Position numbers and translations under genes: made by a program
Shown: piece by piece, positions 45,057 to 54,108 of the stretch
Layout of the letters: the number at the start of each line of letters is the position of its first letter
Position numbering within the stretch: position 1 is the first letter of the stretch
Assembly (NCBI GenBank): GCA_903870545.1
Contig: CAIQDI010000026.1
Span: 1-64,000 of the forward strand
DNA: 64,000 nucleotides
Direction of reading: 5' to 3'
DNA from: an uncultured Pseudomonadota bacterium
GTDB lineage: Bacteria > Pseudomonadota > Gammaproteobacteria > Methylococcales > Methylomonadaceae
Notes under the pieces: model-generated
The model's input: only the letters and a program-made list of their open reading frames with translations
Database searches by the model: none
What the model was told of the DNA's origin: nothing

Positions 45057-46376
45057 TCAACGTCCCATGGCGTAATAATGTAGCCCGTGACGTTTGACCG
45101 TGGCGGGTTCGTACAAATTCCGTCCATCGAAAATAACTTTATCAATGAGCAATTCGTTCAAACGTTGAAAATTCGGACTGGCAAACTGTTTCCATTCTGT
45201 GACAATCGCCAACGCATTCGCGCCTTCGAGAGCGTCTTTCGCAGAATGACAAAAACGAATGCCCGCTTTTTCATCATACAAACGCGCCGCTTCTTTCATC
45301 GCTTCAGGATCGTAGGCTTGAACGCTCGCGCCCGCTGCCAATAAAGCGTCAATTAACACGCGACTTGGGGCTTCGCGCATATCGTCGGTGTCGGGTTTAA
45401 ACGCCAATCCCCACAACGCAAATACCTTGCCGTTCAATTCGCCGTGATAATGCGCGGTAATTTTTTCAAACAAGCGTTGTTTTTGGCGATGATTGACATT
45501 TTCGACGGCAGTTAATAATTCTGCTTTGTAACCCATTTCAGCCGCCGTGCGTTCTAACGCTTTGACATCTTTGGGAAAGCACGAACCGCCATAACCACAT
45601 CCTGCGTAAATAAAACTGTAACCAATTCGGCTGTCCGAACCGATACCGTGGCGAACGTGTTCAATGTCTGCGCCTAAAAATTCTGCTAAATTTGCCAGCT
45701 CATTCATAAAACTGATTTTGGTCGCCAACATCGCATTAGCGGCGTATTTCGTGAGTTCCGCAGAACGCACGTCCATAATAATAATGCGTTCTTCGCGACG
45801 ATTGAACGGCGCGTACAACGCTTTCAATAATTCGGCGGTACGCGGATTATCGGTGCCGATGACGATTCGATCCGGCTTCATAAAATCGTTTAACGCCGCG
45901 CCTTCTTTTAAAAATTCCGGATTTGACACCACATCAAATTCCAACTGGCTACCCCGCGCATCGAGAATCGCTTGAATCGTGGCTTTCACTTTATCGGCGG
46001 TACCCACGGGAACGGTTGATTTGTCGATAATCACGCGATAATCGTCCATATTTTCGGCAATACTTTTCGCGACGGCTAACACATATTGCAAATCTGCCGA
46101 ACCGTCTTCATCGGGCGGTGTGCCGACAGCGATAAATTGAAATAAACCGTGCGCCACGGCTTCTTTTACGTCGGTGGTAAAACGCAGACGTTCCATCGCC
46201 TGATTTTCTTTCACCATTTCTTCTAAGCCGTGTTCATAAATCGGAATAATGCCTTGCTGAAGTTTGGCGATTTTGTCTGCGTCAATATCCATGCAAACCA
46301 CGTCATTCCCGACTTCCGCTAAACATGTCGCCGTGACCAAGCCAACGTAACCGCTTCCAAAAACCGTTATATTCAT
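45057..46376 (-). CDS. ugd: UDP-glucose 6-dehydrogenase
   Basis: 439 aa. It oxidises UDP-glucose to UDP-glucuronate with two NAD+. Rossmann motif [30 protein letters not shown], and the catalytic Cys in [17 protein letters not shown]; the C-terminal NAD half has [20 protein letters not shown]. It supplies sugar for surface polysaccharide or lipid A modification. The rhomboid gene lies 13 bp upstream. Confidence 0.95.
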   Translation of the reverse strand: MNITVFGSGYVGLVTATCLAEVGNDVVCMDIDADKIAKLQQGIIPIYEHGLEEMVKENQAMERLRFTTDVKEAVAHGLFQFIAVGTPPDEDGSADLQYVLAVAKSIAENMDDYRVIIDKSTVPVGTADKVKATIQAILDARGSQLEFDVVSNPEFLKEGAALNDFMKPDRIVIGTDNPRTAELLKALYAPFNRREERIIIMDVRSAELTKYAANAMLATKISFMNELANLAEFLGADIEHVRHGIGSDSRIGYSFIYAGCGYGGSCFPKDVKALERTAAEMGYKAELLTAVENVNHRQKQRLFEKITAHYHGELNGKVFALWGLAFKPDTDDMREAPSRVLIDALLAAGASVQAYDPEAMKEAARLYDEKAGIRFCHSAKDALEGANALAIVTEWKQFASPNFQRLNELLIDKVIFDGRNLYEPATVKRHGLHYYAMGR

Positions 46377-46389
46377 GTTTTAAAAAATC

Positions 46390-47100
46390 TCAATGTAAAG
46401 AATTGGTGTCGTCGTCAGCGGATGTTGAATTCAAAAACCAGCGATAACTTAAACAACCCGCGATGAATCCGCCTAAATGCGCCCACCACGCGACATTTGC
46501 TACATCACCACCTGTGAAAAATATGGCTTCCGTGGCATTGTGTAATTGCAACATCACCCATAAACCTAAAAAAGCAATCGCGGGAATCGGCAAAAGAATG
46601 GGGAAAATAAACGGAATCCAAACAATGACGCGCTCGAGCGGATATAAAAAGAAATAAGCGGCCAACACGCCAGCAATTGCGCCGGATGCGCCAATCACTG
46701 GAATCGTTAAAGACGGATCAAAATACCATTGTAAAAAGGTCGCCAACGCGCCACACCAAAGATAAAAAAGTAAAAATCGCCAGCGTCCCATTCGATCTTC
46801 GACGTTATCGCCAAAAATCCACAAAAACCACATATTCGCTAATAAATGCGTCCAATCAGCGTGAAAAAACAAATTGCTGATAAACGAAAAACCGTAATCC
46901 GGTCGCAAACCAAAATCGTGCGCCCATTGTGGATTGGAATAGCGAATTGCTATCATGCCAAACTGGTTGATTGCCTGATAACTGATATTGTCGGGCAATA
47001 CCCATTGCATCACGACAAAAATAATGGTGCAAAGCGCGATAATTATCCACGTCATAATCGGACGATGGTGGCAGGGCGCGGTATCTCGAATGGGAATCAT
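46390..47100 (-). CDS. Rhomboid-family intramembrane serine protease
   Basis: 236 aa with about six membrane helices. Catalytic Ser in the GASGAIAG motif (VIGASGAIAGVLAAYF) and catalytic His in WWAHLGGFIAG. A large cytoplasmic/periplasmic loop after helix 1 contains the L1-like W-R motif (MGRWRFLLFYL). It cleaves membrane proteins within the bilayer; the substrate is unknown. A palindromic repeat lies between it and ilvE. Confidence 0.92.
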   Translation of the reverse strand: MIPIRDTAPCHHRPIMTWIIIALCTIIFVVMQWVLPDNISYQAINQFGMIAIRYSNPQWAHDFGLRPDYGFSFISNLFFHADWTHLLANMWFLWIFGDNVEDRMGRWRFLLFYLWCGALATFLQWYFDPSLTIPVIGASGAIAGVLAAYFFLYPLERVIVWIPFIFPILLPIPAIAFLGLWVMLQLHNATEAIFFTGGDVANVAWWAHLGGFIAGCLSYRWFLNSTSADDDTNSLH

Positions 47101-47117
47101 GGATTTTCTCTCTTAAA

Positions 47118-47176
47118 TGCAGACCAAGGTCTGCACTCCAATCAAAAAATACGGAGTACAAACCAGGGTTTGTACC
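47118..47176. repeat. Paired intergenic palindromes between ilvE and the rhomboid gene
   Basis: GCAGACC-AA-GGTCTGC (47119-47134) and GTACAAACC-AG-GGTTTGTAC (47156-47175) are two perfect small palindromes. Their inner flanks CACTCC and GGAGTA are also nearly inverse, so the whole 59 bp is an imperfect inverted repeat. It occupies almost all of the 79-bp gap. Confidence 0.75.
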
Positions 47177-47179
47177 GAT

Positions 47180-48100
47180 TTAAACGTAGGTCAACCAATC
47201 TGCATATTTGTCGCCGCGCCCGTGAACGGCATCGAAATAGGCGGTTTGCAATTTTTCCGTAATCACACCGCGACTACCGCTACCAATTTGACGATTATCC
47301 AATTCACGAATTGGTGTCACTTCTGCCGCTGAACCGGTGAAAAACGCTTCATCCGCCACATAAATTTCGTCGCGCGTAATGCGTTTTTCAATCACTTCAT
47401 AACCTAAATCTCGCGCAATGGTCATGACTGAATCGCGTGTAATGCCTTCTAACGCTGACGTGGTTTCAGGTGTGTAAATTTTGCCGTTACGAATAATGAA
47501 TAAATTTTCCGCGCTACCTTCTGCCGCAAAACCTTGGTGATCCAGCATTAACGCTTCGTCATAACCGTTGGCTTGCGCTTCTTGTAATGCCAAAATTGAA
47601 TTGATGTAATTGCCGTTGGCTTTCGCTTTGCAGAATGTGCTGTTGTGGTGGTTCCGGGTGTAAGACGATGTGCGAATTCGAATGCCTTTTTCAATCGCAT
47701 CCGCGCCTAAATATGCGCCCCACGACCACGCGGCAACCATCGTGTGAACTTTCAAATTATCCGCACGCAAACCCATTCCTTCTGAACCCAAAAAACTCAT
47801 CACGCGAATATACGCGGTGTCTAACGTGTTTTTTCTGATGGCATCGATTTGAACTTGGTTTAATTCTTCTTTCGAGTGCGGCAATTTCATATTCATGATG
47901 TGCGCTGAACGAAATAATCTGTCGGTGTGTTCTTGCAGACGGAAAATCGCCGTGCCTTTTTCAGCGTGATAAGCTCGAACGCCTTCAAAAACGCCCAATC
48001 CATAATGCAGCGTGTGCGTCAAAACGTGAATTTTTGCGTCGCGCCAATCGACCCAACTTCCATCCATCCAAATAAAACCGTCGCGGTCATCCATAGTCAT
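47180..48100 (-). CDS. ilvE: Branched-chain amino acid aminotransferase
   Basis: 306 aa, class IV PLP aminotransferase. It performs the last step of Val/Leu/Ile synthesis. Features are FIWMDGSWVDWRDAKIHVLT, HTLHYGLGVFEGVRAY, the PLP Lys region (CKAKANGNYINSILALQEAQ) and GTAAEVTPI-like ending (TGSAAEVTPIRELDNRQIG). Between it and rdgC is a 76-bp perfect-ended inverted repeat. Confidence 0.95.
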   Translation of the reverse strand: MTMDDRDGFIWMDGSWVDWRDAKIHVLTHTLHYGLGVFEGVRAYHAEKGTAIFRLQEHTDRLFRSAHIMNMKLPHSKEELNQVQIDAIRKNTLDTAYIRVMSFLGSEGMGLRADNLKVHTMVAAWSWGAYLGADAIEKGIRIRTSSYTRNHHNSTFCKAKANGNYINSILALQEAQANGYDEALMLDHQGFAAEGSAENLFIIRNGKIYTPETTSALEGITRDSVMTIARDLGYEVIEKRITRDEIYVADEAFFTGSAAEVTPIRELDNRQIGSGSRGVITEKLQTAYFDAVHGRGDKYADWLTYV

Positions 48101-48132
48101 GTTTCAAGTCTCCGAAAATAAAAATTTAAATT

Positions 48133-48208
48133 TGTAGGGGTTCACTGCGTGAACCCGCCAATTACGAAAAGTAGTAGAAATAACGGGTTCACGCAGTGAA
48201 CCCCTACA
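48133..48208. repeat. 76-bp element with perfect 25-bp terminal inverted repeats
   Basis: The left arm (48133-48157, starting TGTAGGGGTTCACTGCG) and the right arm (48184-48208, ending GTGAACCCCTACA) are exact reverse complements, with a 26-bp spacer. It fills much of the ilvE-rdgC gap. The TGTAGGGG end is shared with the element at 50301. The size and structure suggest a MITE-like or BIME-like repeat. Confidence 0.88.
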
Positions 48209-48225
48209 CAATCAAATTGTGTGAA

Positions 48226-49134
48226 TTAAGCGCGGTTTTCGCCGCCAAAAATTGCCAACAAACTGGGTAAAAATTTTGCTAATTCGGCGGTCATAATTGA
48301 AAAATCGATGTCGAATTTTTCTTCAAATGTTGCCGCCTCGGATTCGCCGACTTGTTCTTGAATCAAATCGAGGAATTTCAACCGTTTCACGCCTAAATTT
48401 TCATCTAACACAAACGACAAACGCTCTTCCCAGGTCAACGCTAATTTGATGACTTGTTTGCCAATGTCTAAATGATTTTTGATTTCTGGTGCCGCTAAAT
48501 CGTGACGTTTGCAACGAATAATTCCGCCATCTTCTTCGGGCGCACGCAATTCACACTCGTCTTCAATCGTAATTTCAGACGGCGGATTTTGATTTAACAG
48601 CCATTCCGTCATCGTCAAAACGGGTTTATCAACGGTATTCAGTGGAATCGCCGCCAATCCACCCAATGTTTTACGCAACGCACTCAATAAATCTTCGGCT
48701 TTTTTGGTCGAAGCGGTATCAACCACCACAAAACCATTTTTCGTATCGATATAAGCAAACGTGTTGTGCGAAAACGTGAACGCGCGGGGCAATAATTCAA
48801 AAATCAAATTGTCTTTGAGTTCGGTTTTTTCTTTTTTGGATAGTTTGCGATCGTCTTTTTCTTGAAGTTCGTCGATTTTCTCTTGCAGCATTTCGTTGAC
48901 GACGGAACTGGGCAAAACACGTTCTTCTTTTTTCGCACAAATCATCAAAAAGCCGTTTGAACTATGCACCAATTGTTCTGCGCCTTTGCCGAGTGGAGCC
49001 GTCCAGCCAAAACTAAATGTTTGTTGACTGGTGCAAGGATGAAACGCTTGTGTTTCAAGTTTTTCAGATAACGCTTCAGCATCGAGCGGGAACGTTTCAG
49101 TTAAGCGAAATACGCTCAAATTTTTAAACCACAT
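48226..49134 (-). CDS. rdgC: Recombination-associated protein RdgC
   Basis: 302 aa, standard length. The start MWFKNLSVFRLTETFPLDAE and the pair TSQQTFSFGWTAPLG and VNEMLQEKIDELQ are diagnostic. RdgC is a ring-shaped DNA-binding protein that restrains RecA. It begins 64 bp after the mrp stop on the same strand. Confidence 0.95.
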   Translation of the reverse strand: MWFKNLSVFRLTETFPLDAEALSEKLETQAFHPCTSQQTFSFGWTAPLGKGAEQLVHSSNGFLMICAKKEERVLPSSVVNEMLQEKIDELQEKDDRKLSKKEKTELKDNLIFELLPRAFTFSHNTFAYIDTKNGFVVVDTASTKKAEDLLSALRKTLGGLAAIPLNTVDKPVLTMTEWLLNQNPPSEITIEDECELRAPEEDGGIIRCKRHDLAAPEIKNHLDIGKQVIKLALTWEERLSFVLDENLGVKRLKFLDLIQEQVGESEAATFEEKFDIDFSIMTAELAKFLPSLLAIFGGENRA

Positions 49135-49198
49135 TTATTTTTCCTGAATTTGGGTAAACGTTAAGAATGGCGCATTATCGCATAAATTATTACTGACA

Positions 49199-50287
49199 TT
49201 ACGCAGCGGAATTCTGCACCACGATATTGGGAAATTTACTGCTAAAATCTTTCGGTTTTAACGCCAATTTCGCCACCATTTTTCGTGCAATATCACGGTA
49301 AATTTGAGCTGCACGACTTTCGGGATAAGCCACTACAATCGGTGCGCCCACGTCGGCTTGTAAACGAATTTGAATATCGAGCGGCAACGCACCCAAGCAT
49401 TCAATTTTGTTAATTTCCGCCATCGTCACGCCGCCGTCCGTTCCAAAAATAGCTTCTTCATGTCCACAATGACTGCAAATATGAACGCTCATATTTTCGA
49501 CTAAACCCAAAACGGGAACGTTCACTTTTTCAAACATACGCAAACCGCGTTGTGCGTCGAGCAGCGCAATATCTTGAGGTGTCGTAACGATAATCGCGCC
49601 ACTGACGGGAACATTTTGCGCGAGCGTCAATTGAATATCGCCCGTTCCAGGCGGTAAATCGATAATCAAATAATCGACCGCATCCCAACACGTTTCTTTC
49701 AGTAATTGTTGCAACGCACTCGTCACCATTGGCCCGCGCCAAATCATGGCTTGATCTTCCGCCACGAGATAACCAATCGACATCGTTTGTACGCCAAAGG
49801 CTATTTTGGGTTGCATGGTTTTGTTGTCGCGGCTTTCGGGTGCGCCCGATAATCCCAACATCATCGGAATACTAGGGCCATAAATATCAGCATCTAAAAT
49901 CCCAACATTCGCGCCTTCTGCCGCCAACGCCAACGCTAAATTCACCGCTGTGGTAGATTTTCCCACCCCGCCTTTTCCTGATGCGACCGCGATAATGTTT
50001 TTCACGTTCGGCAAGGGTTTTAACGTTTGTTGAACCGCGTGCGATGCAATTTTTACCCGCGCATTCACGCTAATTTCACCAATTTCTGGCAACGATTTTA
50101 AAAGGTCGGTGAGTTCCGCTTTTAATGTTTCTAAATAGCTTTGCGCCGCGTAACCCAATTCCACCTCAACGCGCACATTTACGCCGTCGATTTCAAGGAT
50201 TTTGATGGCTTTCGCGGTGATTAAATCCACGCCGTAATGCGGGTCGATGAAGGTTTTTAAATGGTTTTCGATGTCTGTTTTTGTCAT
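49199..50287 (-). CDS. mrp: Iron-sulfur cluster carrier ATPase Mrp/ApbC
   Basis: 362 aa from ATG at 50287; the frame upstream to 50332 runs into an intergenic palindromic repeat. An N-terminal MIP18/DUF59 domain (~1-85) precedes the P-loop ATPase with ASGKGGVGKSTTAVNLA, ILDADIYGPSIPMMLG and the CxxC cluster-binding pair (HICSHCGHEE). It transfers Fe-S clusters to apoproteins. Confidence 0.95.
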   Translation of the reverse strand: MTKTDIENHLKTFIDPHYGVDLITAKAIKILEIDGVNVRVEVELGYAAQSYLETLKAELTDLLKSLPEIGEISVNARVKIASHAVQQTLKPLPNVKNIIAVASGKGGVGKSTTAVNLALALAAEGANVGILDADIYGPSIPMMLGLSGAPESRDNKTMQPKIAFGVQTMSIGYLVAEDQAMIWRGPMVTSALQQLLKETCWDAVDYLIIDLPPGTGDIQLTLAQNVPVSGAIIVTTPQDIALLDAQRGLRMFEKVNVPVLGLVENMSVHICSHCGHEEAIFGTDGGVTMAEINKIECLGALPLDIQIRLQADVGAPIVVAYPESRAAQIYRDIARKMVAKLALKPKDFSSKFPNIVVQNSAA

Positions 50288-50300
50288 ATTATTTTCTGAT

Positions 50301-50380
50301 TGTAGGGGCAGTGCCTTGTGCCAGCCCTTCATTAACGAATTTTATTGATGAAAGGGCGACCACAAGGGTACGCCCCTACA
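50301..50380. repeat. 80-bp palindromic element between mrp and the rhodanese gene
   Basis: It runs from TGTAGGGGC (50301) to GCCCCTACA (50380) with inner complementary parts (GCCCTTCAT near 50323 and ATGAAAGGGC near 50348; TTGTG near 50316 and CACAAG near 50361). It fills most of the 94-bp gap and resembles the 48133 element at its ends. Confidence 0.8.
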
Positions 50381-50381
50381 A

Positions 50382-50891
50382 TTATTTTTTCGCAGATTCC
50401 ACAGGAAAGCCCGCATCTTGCCAGCCTTTAATGCCACTGGTGACGCGATAAACGTGGTGATAGCCTAACTCTTTTGTCCACATGGCCGCCGTATTTGAAC
50501 GTCCGCATTTGTTGCCACCACAATAAACCACGATTTTATGATTTAAATCATGACCCAAAAGAGTTTTGTAAGCCTCTTCGCTGCCACCGACGACATCGTC
50601 TTTCCAGTTGCGCGTAAATTGACCTTGGAATTCAAAATTGTTTGCGCCAGCAATGTGAGCTTCTTTGAACTGGTTTTCTGGATGCGCGTCGATTAAAACG
50701 AAGTTTTCTTTGTCATCAATCAGTTTTTTTAAATCCGCCACTGACAACAATTCATAACCGCCTTGATCGGCTTCATGATGAATTTTCAGCGCGATTTCTT
50801 CGACTTCGTTTTCTTTGTAAGTTTGCGGTTCCGCAAACGCTTGTGAGGCGAATAACGCGGTTAATGCAATAGCTAAAAGTGTTTTTTTCAT
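50382..50891 (-). CDS. Exported rhodanese-domain protein
   Basis: 169 aa with a clear Sec signal peptide (MKKTLLAIALTALFASQAFA). The rhodanese fold follows: FVLIDAHPENQFKEAHIAGA, then the active-site loop VVYCGGNKCGRSNTAA with catalytic Cys, and GYHHVYRVTSGIKGWQDAGF. Periplasmic single-domain rhodaneses move sulfane sulfur or act in redox/cyanide handling; the actual substrate is unknown. It follows sdhE by 17 bp and may be co-transcribed with it. Confidence 0.9.
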   Translation of the reverse strand: MKKTLLAIALTALFASQAFAEPQTYKENEVEEIALKIHHEADQGGYELLSVADLKKLIDDKENFVLIDAHPENQFKEAHIAGANNFEFQGQFTRNWKDDVVGGSEEAYKTLLGHDLNHKIVVYCGGNKCGRSNTAAMWTKELGYHHVYRVTSGIKGWQDAGFPVESAKK

Positions 50892-50908
50892 GGTAAATCC
50901 TTCGTAAG

Positions 50909-51091
50909 TTAAGTTAAAAAAGCCAGTAACGCGGGTAATAAATCATCATCTTCAAGTTTCAAAAGCTGGGCAAATTGCTCACGTTTTTGTTTCGTTTCGT
51001 GTAAATAATCGCCTTCTAAATAATTTTTCAACAACAAATCCAATTCCAAACTACCGCGTCGGCATTGCCAATAAAGTTGCGCTGTTTTCAC
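50909..51091 (-). CDS. sdhE: FAD assembly factor SdhE
   Basis: 60 aa, slightly shorter than most homologues. The family motif R-G-x-x-E is present ([15 protein letters not shown]), and the remainder ([37 protein letters not shown]) fits. It promotes covalent FAD attachment to SdhA. The start overlaps the sdhB stop as ATGA, so the two are translated together. Confidence 0.93.
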   Translation of the reverse strand: MKTAQLYWQCRRGSLELDLLLKNYLEGDYLHETKQKREQFAQLLKLEDDDLLPALLAFLT

Positions 51092-51858
51092 GCGCGTTTT
51101 AGCAATAATTGTTTAATATCCGCAATCGCTTTCGCAGGATTTAAATCTTTCGGACAAGTATCGACGCAATTCATAATCGTGTGGCACCGGTACAATTTAA
51201 ACGCATCATCCAGCGCGTTTAAACGGTCGTCCGAATTTTCGTCTCGACTGTCTGCTAACCAACGGTAGGCTTGCAACAAAACCGCTGGCCCTAAATAACG
51301 GTCGCTGTTCCACCAATAACTTGGGCAACTGGTCGAGCAACACGCGCACATGACGCAATCATATAAACCGTCTAACTTCGCGCGTTGTGTTTCACTTTGC
51401 AAACGTTCGCGTTCGGGCGTGGTTTCATTTTCGAGCCATGGTTTAATCGCTGCATATTGCGCGTAAAAATGCGCCATATCAACCACCAAATCTTTCACCA
51501 CGCTCATGTGCGGCAACGGATAAATGCGTAATGTTTCACCGGCGTAACTTTCCAGCGATTTGGTGCAAGCCAGCGTATTTTTACCATTCATATTCATCGC
51601 GCACGATCCACAAACGCCTTCGCGGCACGAACGGCGAAAGGTCAACGAACCGTCCAACTCATTTTTAATTTTCAGCAACACATCTAAAACCATCGAACCG
51701 CATTCATCGCGCAGAATATCGAACGTGTCAACGTGCGGATTTTCACCCGAATCGGGCGACCAACGATACACTTCAACCCGCTGAAAATCGCCCCCCTTTG
51801 AAGGGGGGCGGAGGGGATGTGTGACCACAGAATTTTTCGGCAACGTGAATTCAACCAT
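51088..51858 (-). CDS. sdhB: Succinate dehydrogenase iron-sulfur subunit
   Basis: 256 aa. The [2Fe-2S] site is CREGVCGSC followed by a distal Cys (NTLAC); the [4Fe-4S]/[3Fe-4S] motifs are [11 protein letters not shown] and [11 protein letters not shown]. It passes electrons from SdhA to ubiquinone. Residues ~13-25 ([13 protein letters not shown]) come from an inserted palindromic repeat between the start ([10 protein letters not shown]) and the first domain strand ([10 protein letters not shown]). sdhA, sdhC and sdhD are not adjacent; bioF lies 3 bp upstream. Confidence 0.94.
   Translation of the reverse strand: MVEFTLPKNSVVTHPLRPPSKGGDFQRVEVYRWSPDSGENPHVDTFDILRDECGSMVLDVLLKIKNELDGSLTFRRSCREGVCGSCAMNMNGKNTLACTKSLESYAGETLRIYPLPHMSVVKDLVVDMAHFYAQYAAIKPWLENETTPERERLQSETQRAKLDGLYDCVMCACCSTSCPSYWWNSDRYLGPAVLLQAYRWLADSRDENSDDRLNALDDAFKLYRCHTIMNCVDTCPKDLNPAKAIADIKQLLLKRA
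51788..51823 (-). repeat. GC-rich palindromic element inside sdhB
   Basis: The plus strand CCCCCCTTTGAAGGGGGG (51791-51808) forms a stem with a 2-base loop, and a further GGAGGGG follows. On the coding strand it matches the elements of the ABC ATPase gene and lptA in sequence, orientation and reading frame. Confidence 0.85.
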
Positions 51859-51861
51859 TTT

Positions 51862-52992
51862 TCAGTTCTCCCATTTGTATAATCGGTGCAACGTTTCAAG
51901 TAATCGCGCCACGTCTTCAGATTCGTGCAAAGCTGAAAACGTAATCCGCAACCGTGCTTTATTTTTTGGCACTGTCGGTGGACGAATCGCACTGACTAAA
52001 AAACCTGCATTTAAAAGTTGTTCGCTCATTTGCGTGGCGCGAAAACTATCGCCCATCAACAGCGGTTGAATTGGCGAATCGGACGGCATCAACGGTAAAT
52101 TTAGTTGCGCCGCACCCGTTTTGAATTGCGAAATCAAAGCCTGTAATTTTTCTCTGCGCCACGTTTCATGAATGATAATTTTCAGGCTAGCGCGTGTCGC
52201 TTCGGCAATCGCAGGCGGCAAAGCGGTGGTGTAAACATAAGTCCGAGCGGATTGGATTAGCGTTTCAATGAGCGTTTCTGAACCGGCGATAAACGCGCCA
52301 AATGTACCAAATGCTTTACCCAATGTTCCCATTAAAATTGGCACATCGTTTTGCGTTAAATTTAATTGTTCGACCAGCCCGCCGCCGGTTTTTCCTAAAA
52401 CGCCCAAACCGTGTGCGTCATCGACCATTAACCACGCCGACTTTTGTGTGGCGATTTTCGCTAATTCGCGCAAAGGTGCCACGTCGCCATCCATACTGAA
52501 AACGCCATCGGTGACAATCAATTTTTGTCCGCTTGCGACGGTTAATAATTTTTCGAGTTGCTTCAAATCCGCGTGTGGATAACGCTTGAAATGTGCGCCC
52601 GACGATAAACCACCATCTAATAATGACGCATGATTTAATTTGTCTTCAAATACGCTGTCGCCCTGTTTAAGCAAAGCGTTGAGGGTTCCGACATTTGTCA
52701 TGTAACCCGTTGAAAATAATAACGCGCGTTCACGTCCGGTAAATTCGGCAAGTTCTTCTTCTAAAGCGTGATGCGCGTGAGAATGTCCGCAAATTAAATG
52801 CGCTGAACCGCTGCCCACACCATAAATATCCGCTGCTTTTTTGAATGCCGCGATGACGGTTTCATTTTTTGCCAAACCCAAATAATCGTTACTGCAAAAA
52901 TTAACAACCGTTTTGTCGTCGATAATTCGGCGTGAACGGTACAAACCTTGTGCTTTTAGGCTTTCAAGTTGGGCGGCAAGTTTTGATTCCAT
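51862..52992 (-). CDS. bioF: 8-amino-7-oxononanoate synthase
   Basis: 376 aa PLP enzyme. It condenses pimeloyl thioester with alanine in biotin synthesis. Motifs are VNFCSNDYLGLAKNE, GSGSAHLICGHSHAHHALE, DDAHGLGVLGKTGGG and the PLP Lys segment MGTLGKAFGTFGAF. It stands apart from bioB and lies between perM (12-bp gap) and sdhB (3-bp gap). Confidence 0.95.
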   Translation of the reverse strand: MESKLAAQLESLKAQGLYRSRRIIDDKTVVNFCSNDYLGLAKNETVIAAFKKAADIYGVGSGSAHLICGHSHAHHALEEELAEFTGRERALLFSTGYMTNVGTLNALLKQGDSVFEDKLNHASLLDGGLSSGAHFKRYPHADLKQLEKLLTVASGQKLIVTDGVFSMDGDVAPLRELAKIATQKSAWLMVDDAHGLGVLGKTGGGLVEQLNLTQNDVPILMGTLGKAFGTFGAFIAGSETLIETLIQSARTYVYTTALPPAIAEATRASLKIIIHETWRREKLQALISQFKTGAAQLNLPLMPSDSPIQPLLMGDSFRATQMSEQLLNAGFLVSAIRPPTVPKNKARLRITFSALHESEDVARLLETLHRLYKWEN

Positions 52993-53004
52993 GATGTTTA
53001 CGTT

Positions 53005-54108
53005 TTAAACGGCGGCAGAAAATTCATTGGTTTCACCCAAACGCGGCCACGCGGTTAACACGGCTTTGACAACGGTGGCGAGTGGAATCGCTAAAAATAC
53101 GCCCCAAAATCCCCACAATCCACCGAAAAATAAAATCGCCACGATAATCGCAATCGCGTGTAAATTCACGGCTTCTGAAAAAAGTAATGGCACGAGCAAC
53201 ACGCCGTCCACCGCTTGAATAATCGCGTAAGCAATCACAATCGCCATAAAATCATCGTTGCTTAAACCCCATTGAAAATACGCTACGCCTAAAACAGGAA
53301 ACGTCACCACCGTCGCGCCAATGTACGGCAAAATCACTTGCAAACCCATCAGCACCGCCAATAATAGCGCGTAATTCAAGCCCATCACCGCGTAAGTGAC
53401 GTAACTGACCGCGCATAAAATCAACACTTCGGCACATTTTCCGCGCACATAATTACCGATTTGCGTATCGACTTCGTGCCACACGCCAATACTTAAATGA
53501 CGCTCTTTAGGTAAAAATTGCATGAACCACGCCATCAATAATGCTTTGTCTTTCAATAAAAAAAACACCATCATCGGCACCAAAAACAAATAAATCATCA
53601 CGCTAATCAGCCCCATCAATGACGCGGCAGACACCGATAACAAACTTTGGCTGTAACTGAGCAATTCTTTTTGCACGACGAGCATAATTTCTTGGATTTT
53701 ACTGTCGGAAACCAATTTGGGATACAGTTTCGGCAATCGCATAATGCCGGTTTGCGCGTGACTGATAATGTCCGGAATTTGCTGCACCAATTCCACCGCT
53801 TGTTGCGAAATAATCGGAATTAAAATAAATAGCAAAAAAACTAAACAAGCGATAAAAAAGGAAAAAACCAAAATCACTGCGGGAAATCGTGGCATATTTA
53901 AACGCTGGGCTTTACGGACAATCCCTTCGAGTAAATACGCAACGCCGATTGATACAAACACCGGCATCAATAAATCCGACAGCGAATAAATGAGTACAAA
54001 ACTGACGAGCAAAATAATGGCTAACGAAACGGCTTGCGGGTTGGGTAAAAAGCGTTTCACCGCGCGGCTGACGAAGTGCAAACTGACAAATTGATTCGGC
54101 GTATTCAT
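53005..54108 (-). CDS. perM: AI-2E family transporter (PerM/YhhT-like permease)
   Basis: 367 aa with about eight membrane helices in the PF01594 layout: two to three N-terminal helices, a central loop (~120-165) and a C-terminal bundle with GLQVILPYIGATVVTFPVLG and FGGLWGFWGVFLAIPLATVV. Members export small molecules or Na+ in some species; no substrate can be assigned. Its start overlaps the corC stop by 4 bp. Confidence 0.88.
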   Translation of the reverse strand: MNTPNQFVSLHFVSRAVKRFLPNPQAVSLAIILLVSFVLIYSLSDLLMPVFVSIGVAYLLEGIVRKAQRLNMPRFPAVILVFSFFIACLVFLLFILIPIISQQAVELVQQIPDIISHAQTGIMRLPKLYPKLVSDSKIQEIMLVVQKELLSYSQSLLSVSAASLMGLISVMIYLFLVPMMVFFLLKDKALLMAWFMQFLPKERHLSIGVWHEVDTQIGNYVRGKCAEVLILCAVSYVTYAVMGLNYALLLAVLMGLQVILPYIGATVVTFPVLGVAYFQWGLSNDDFMAIVIAYAIIQAVDGVLLVPLLFSEAVNLHAIAIIVAILFFGGLWGFWGVFLAIPLATVVKAVLTAWPRLGETNEFSAAV

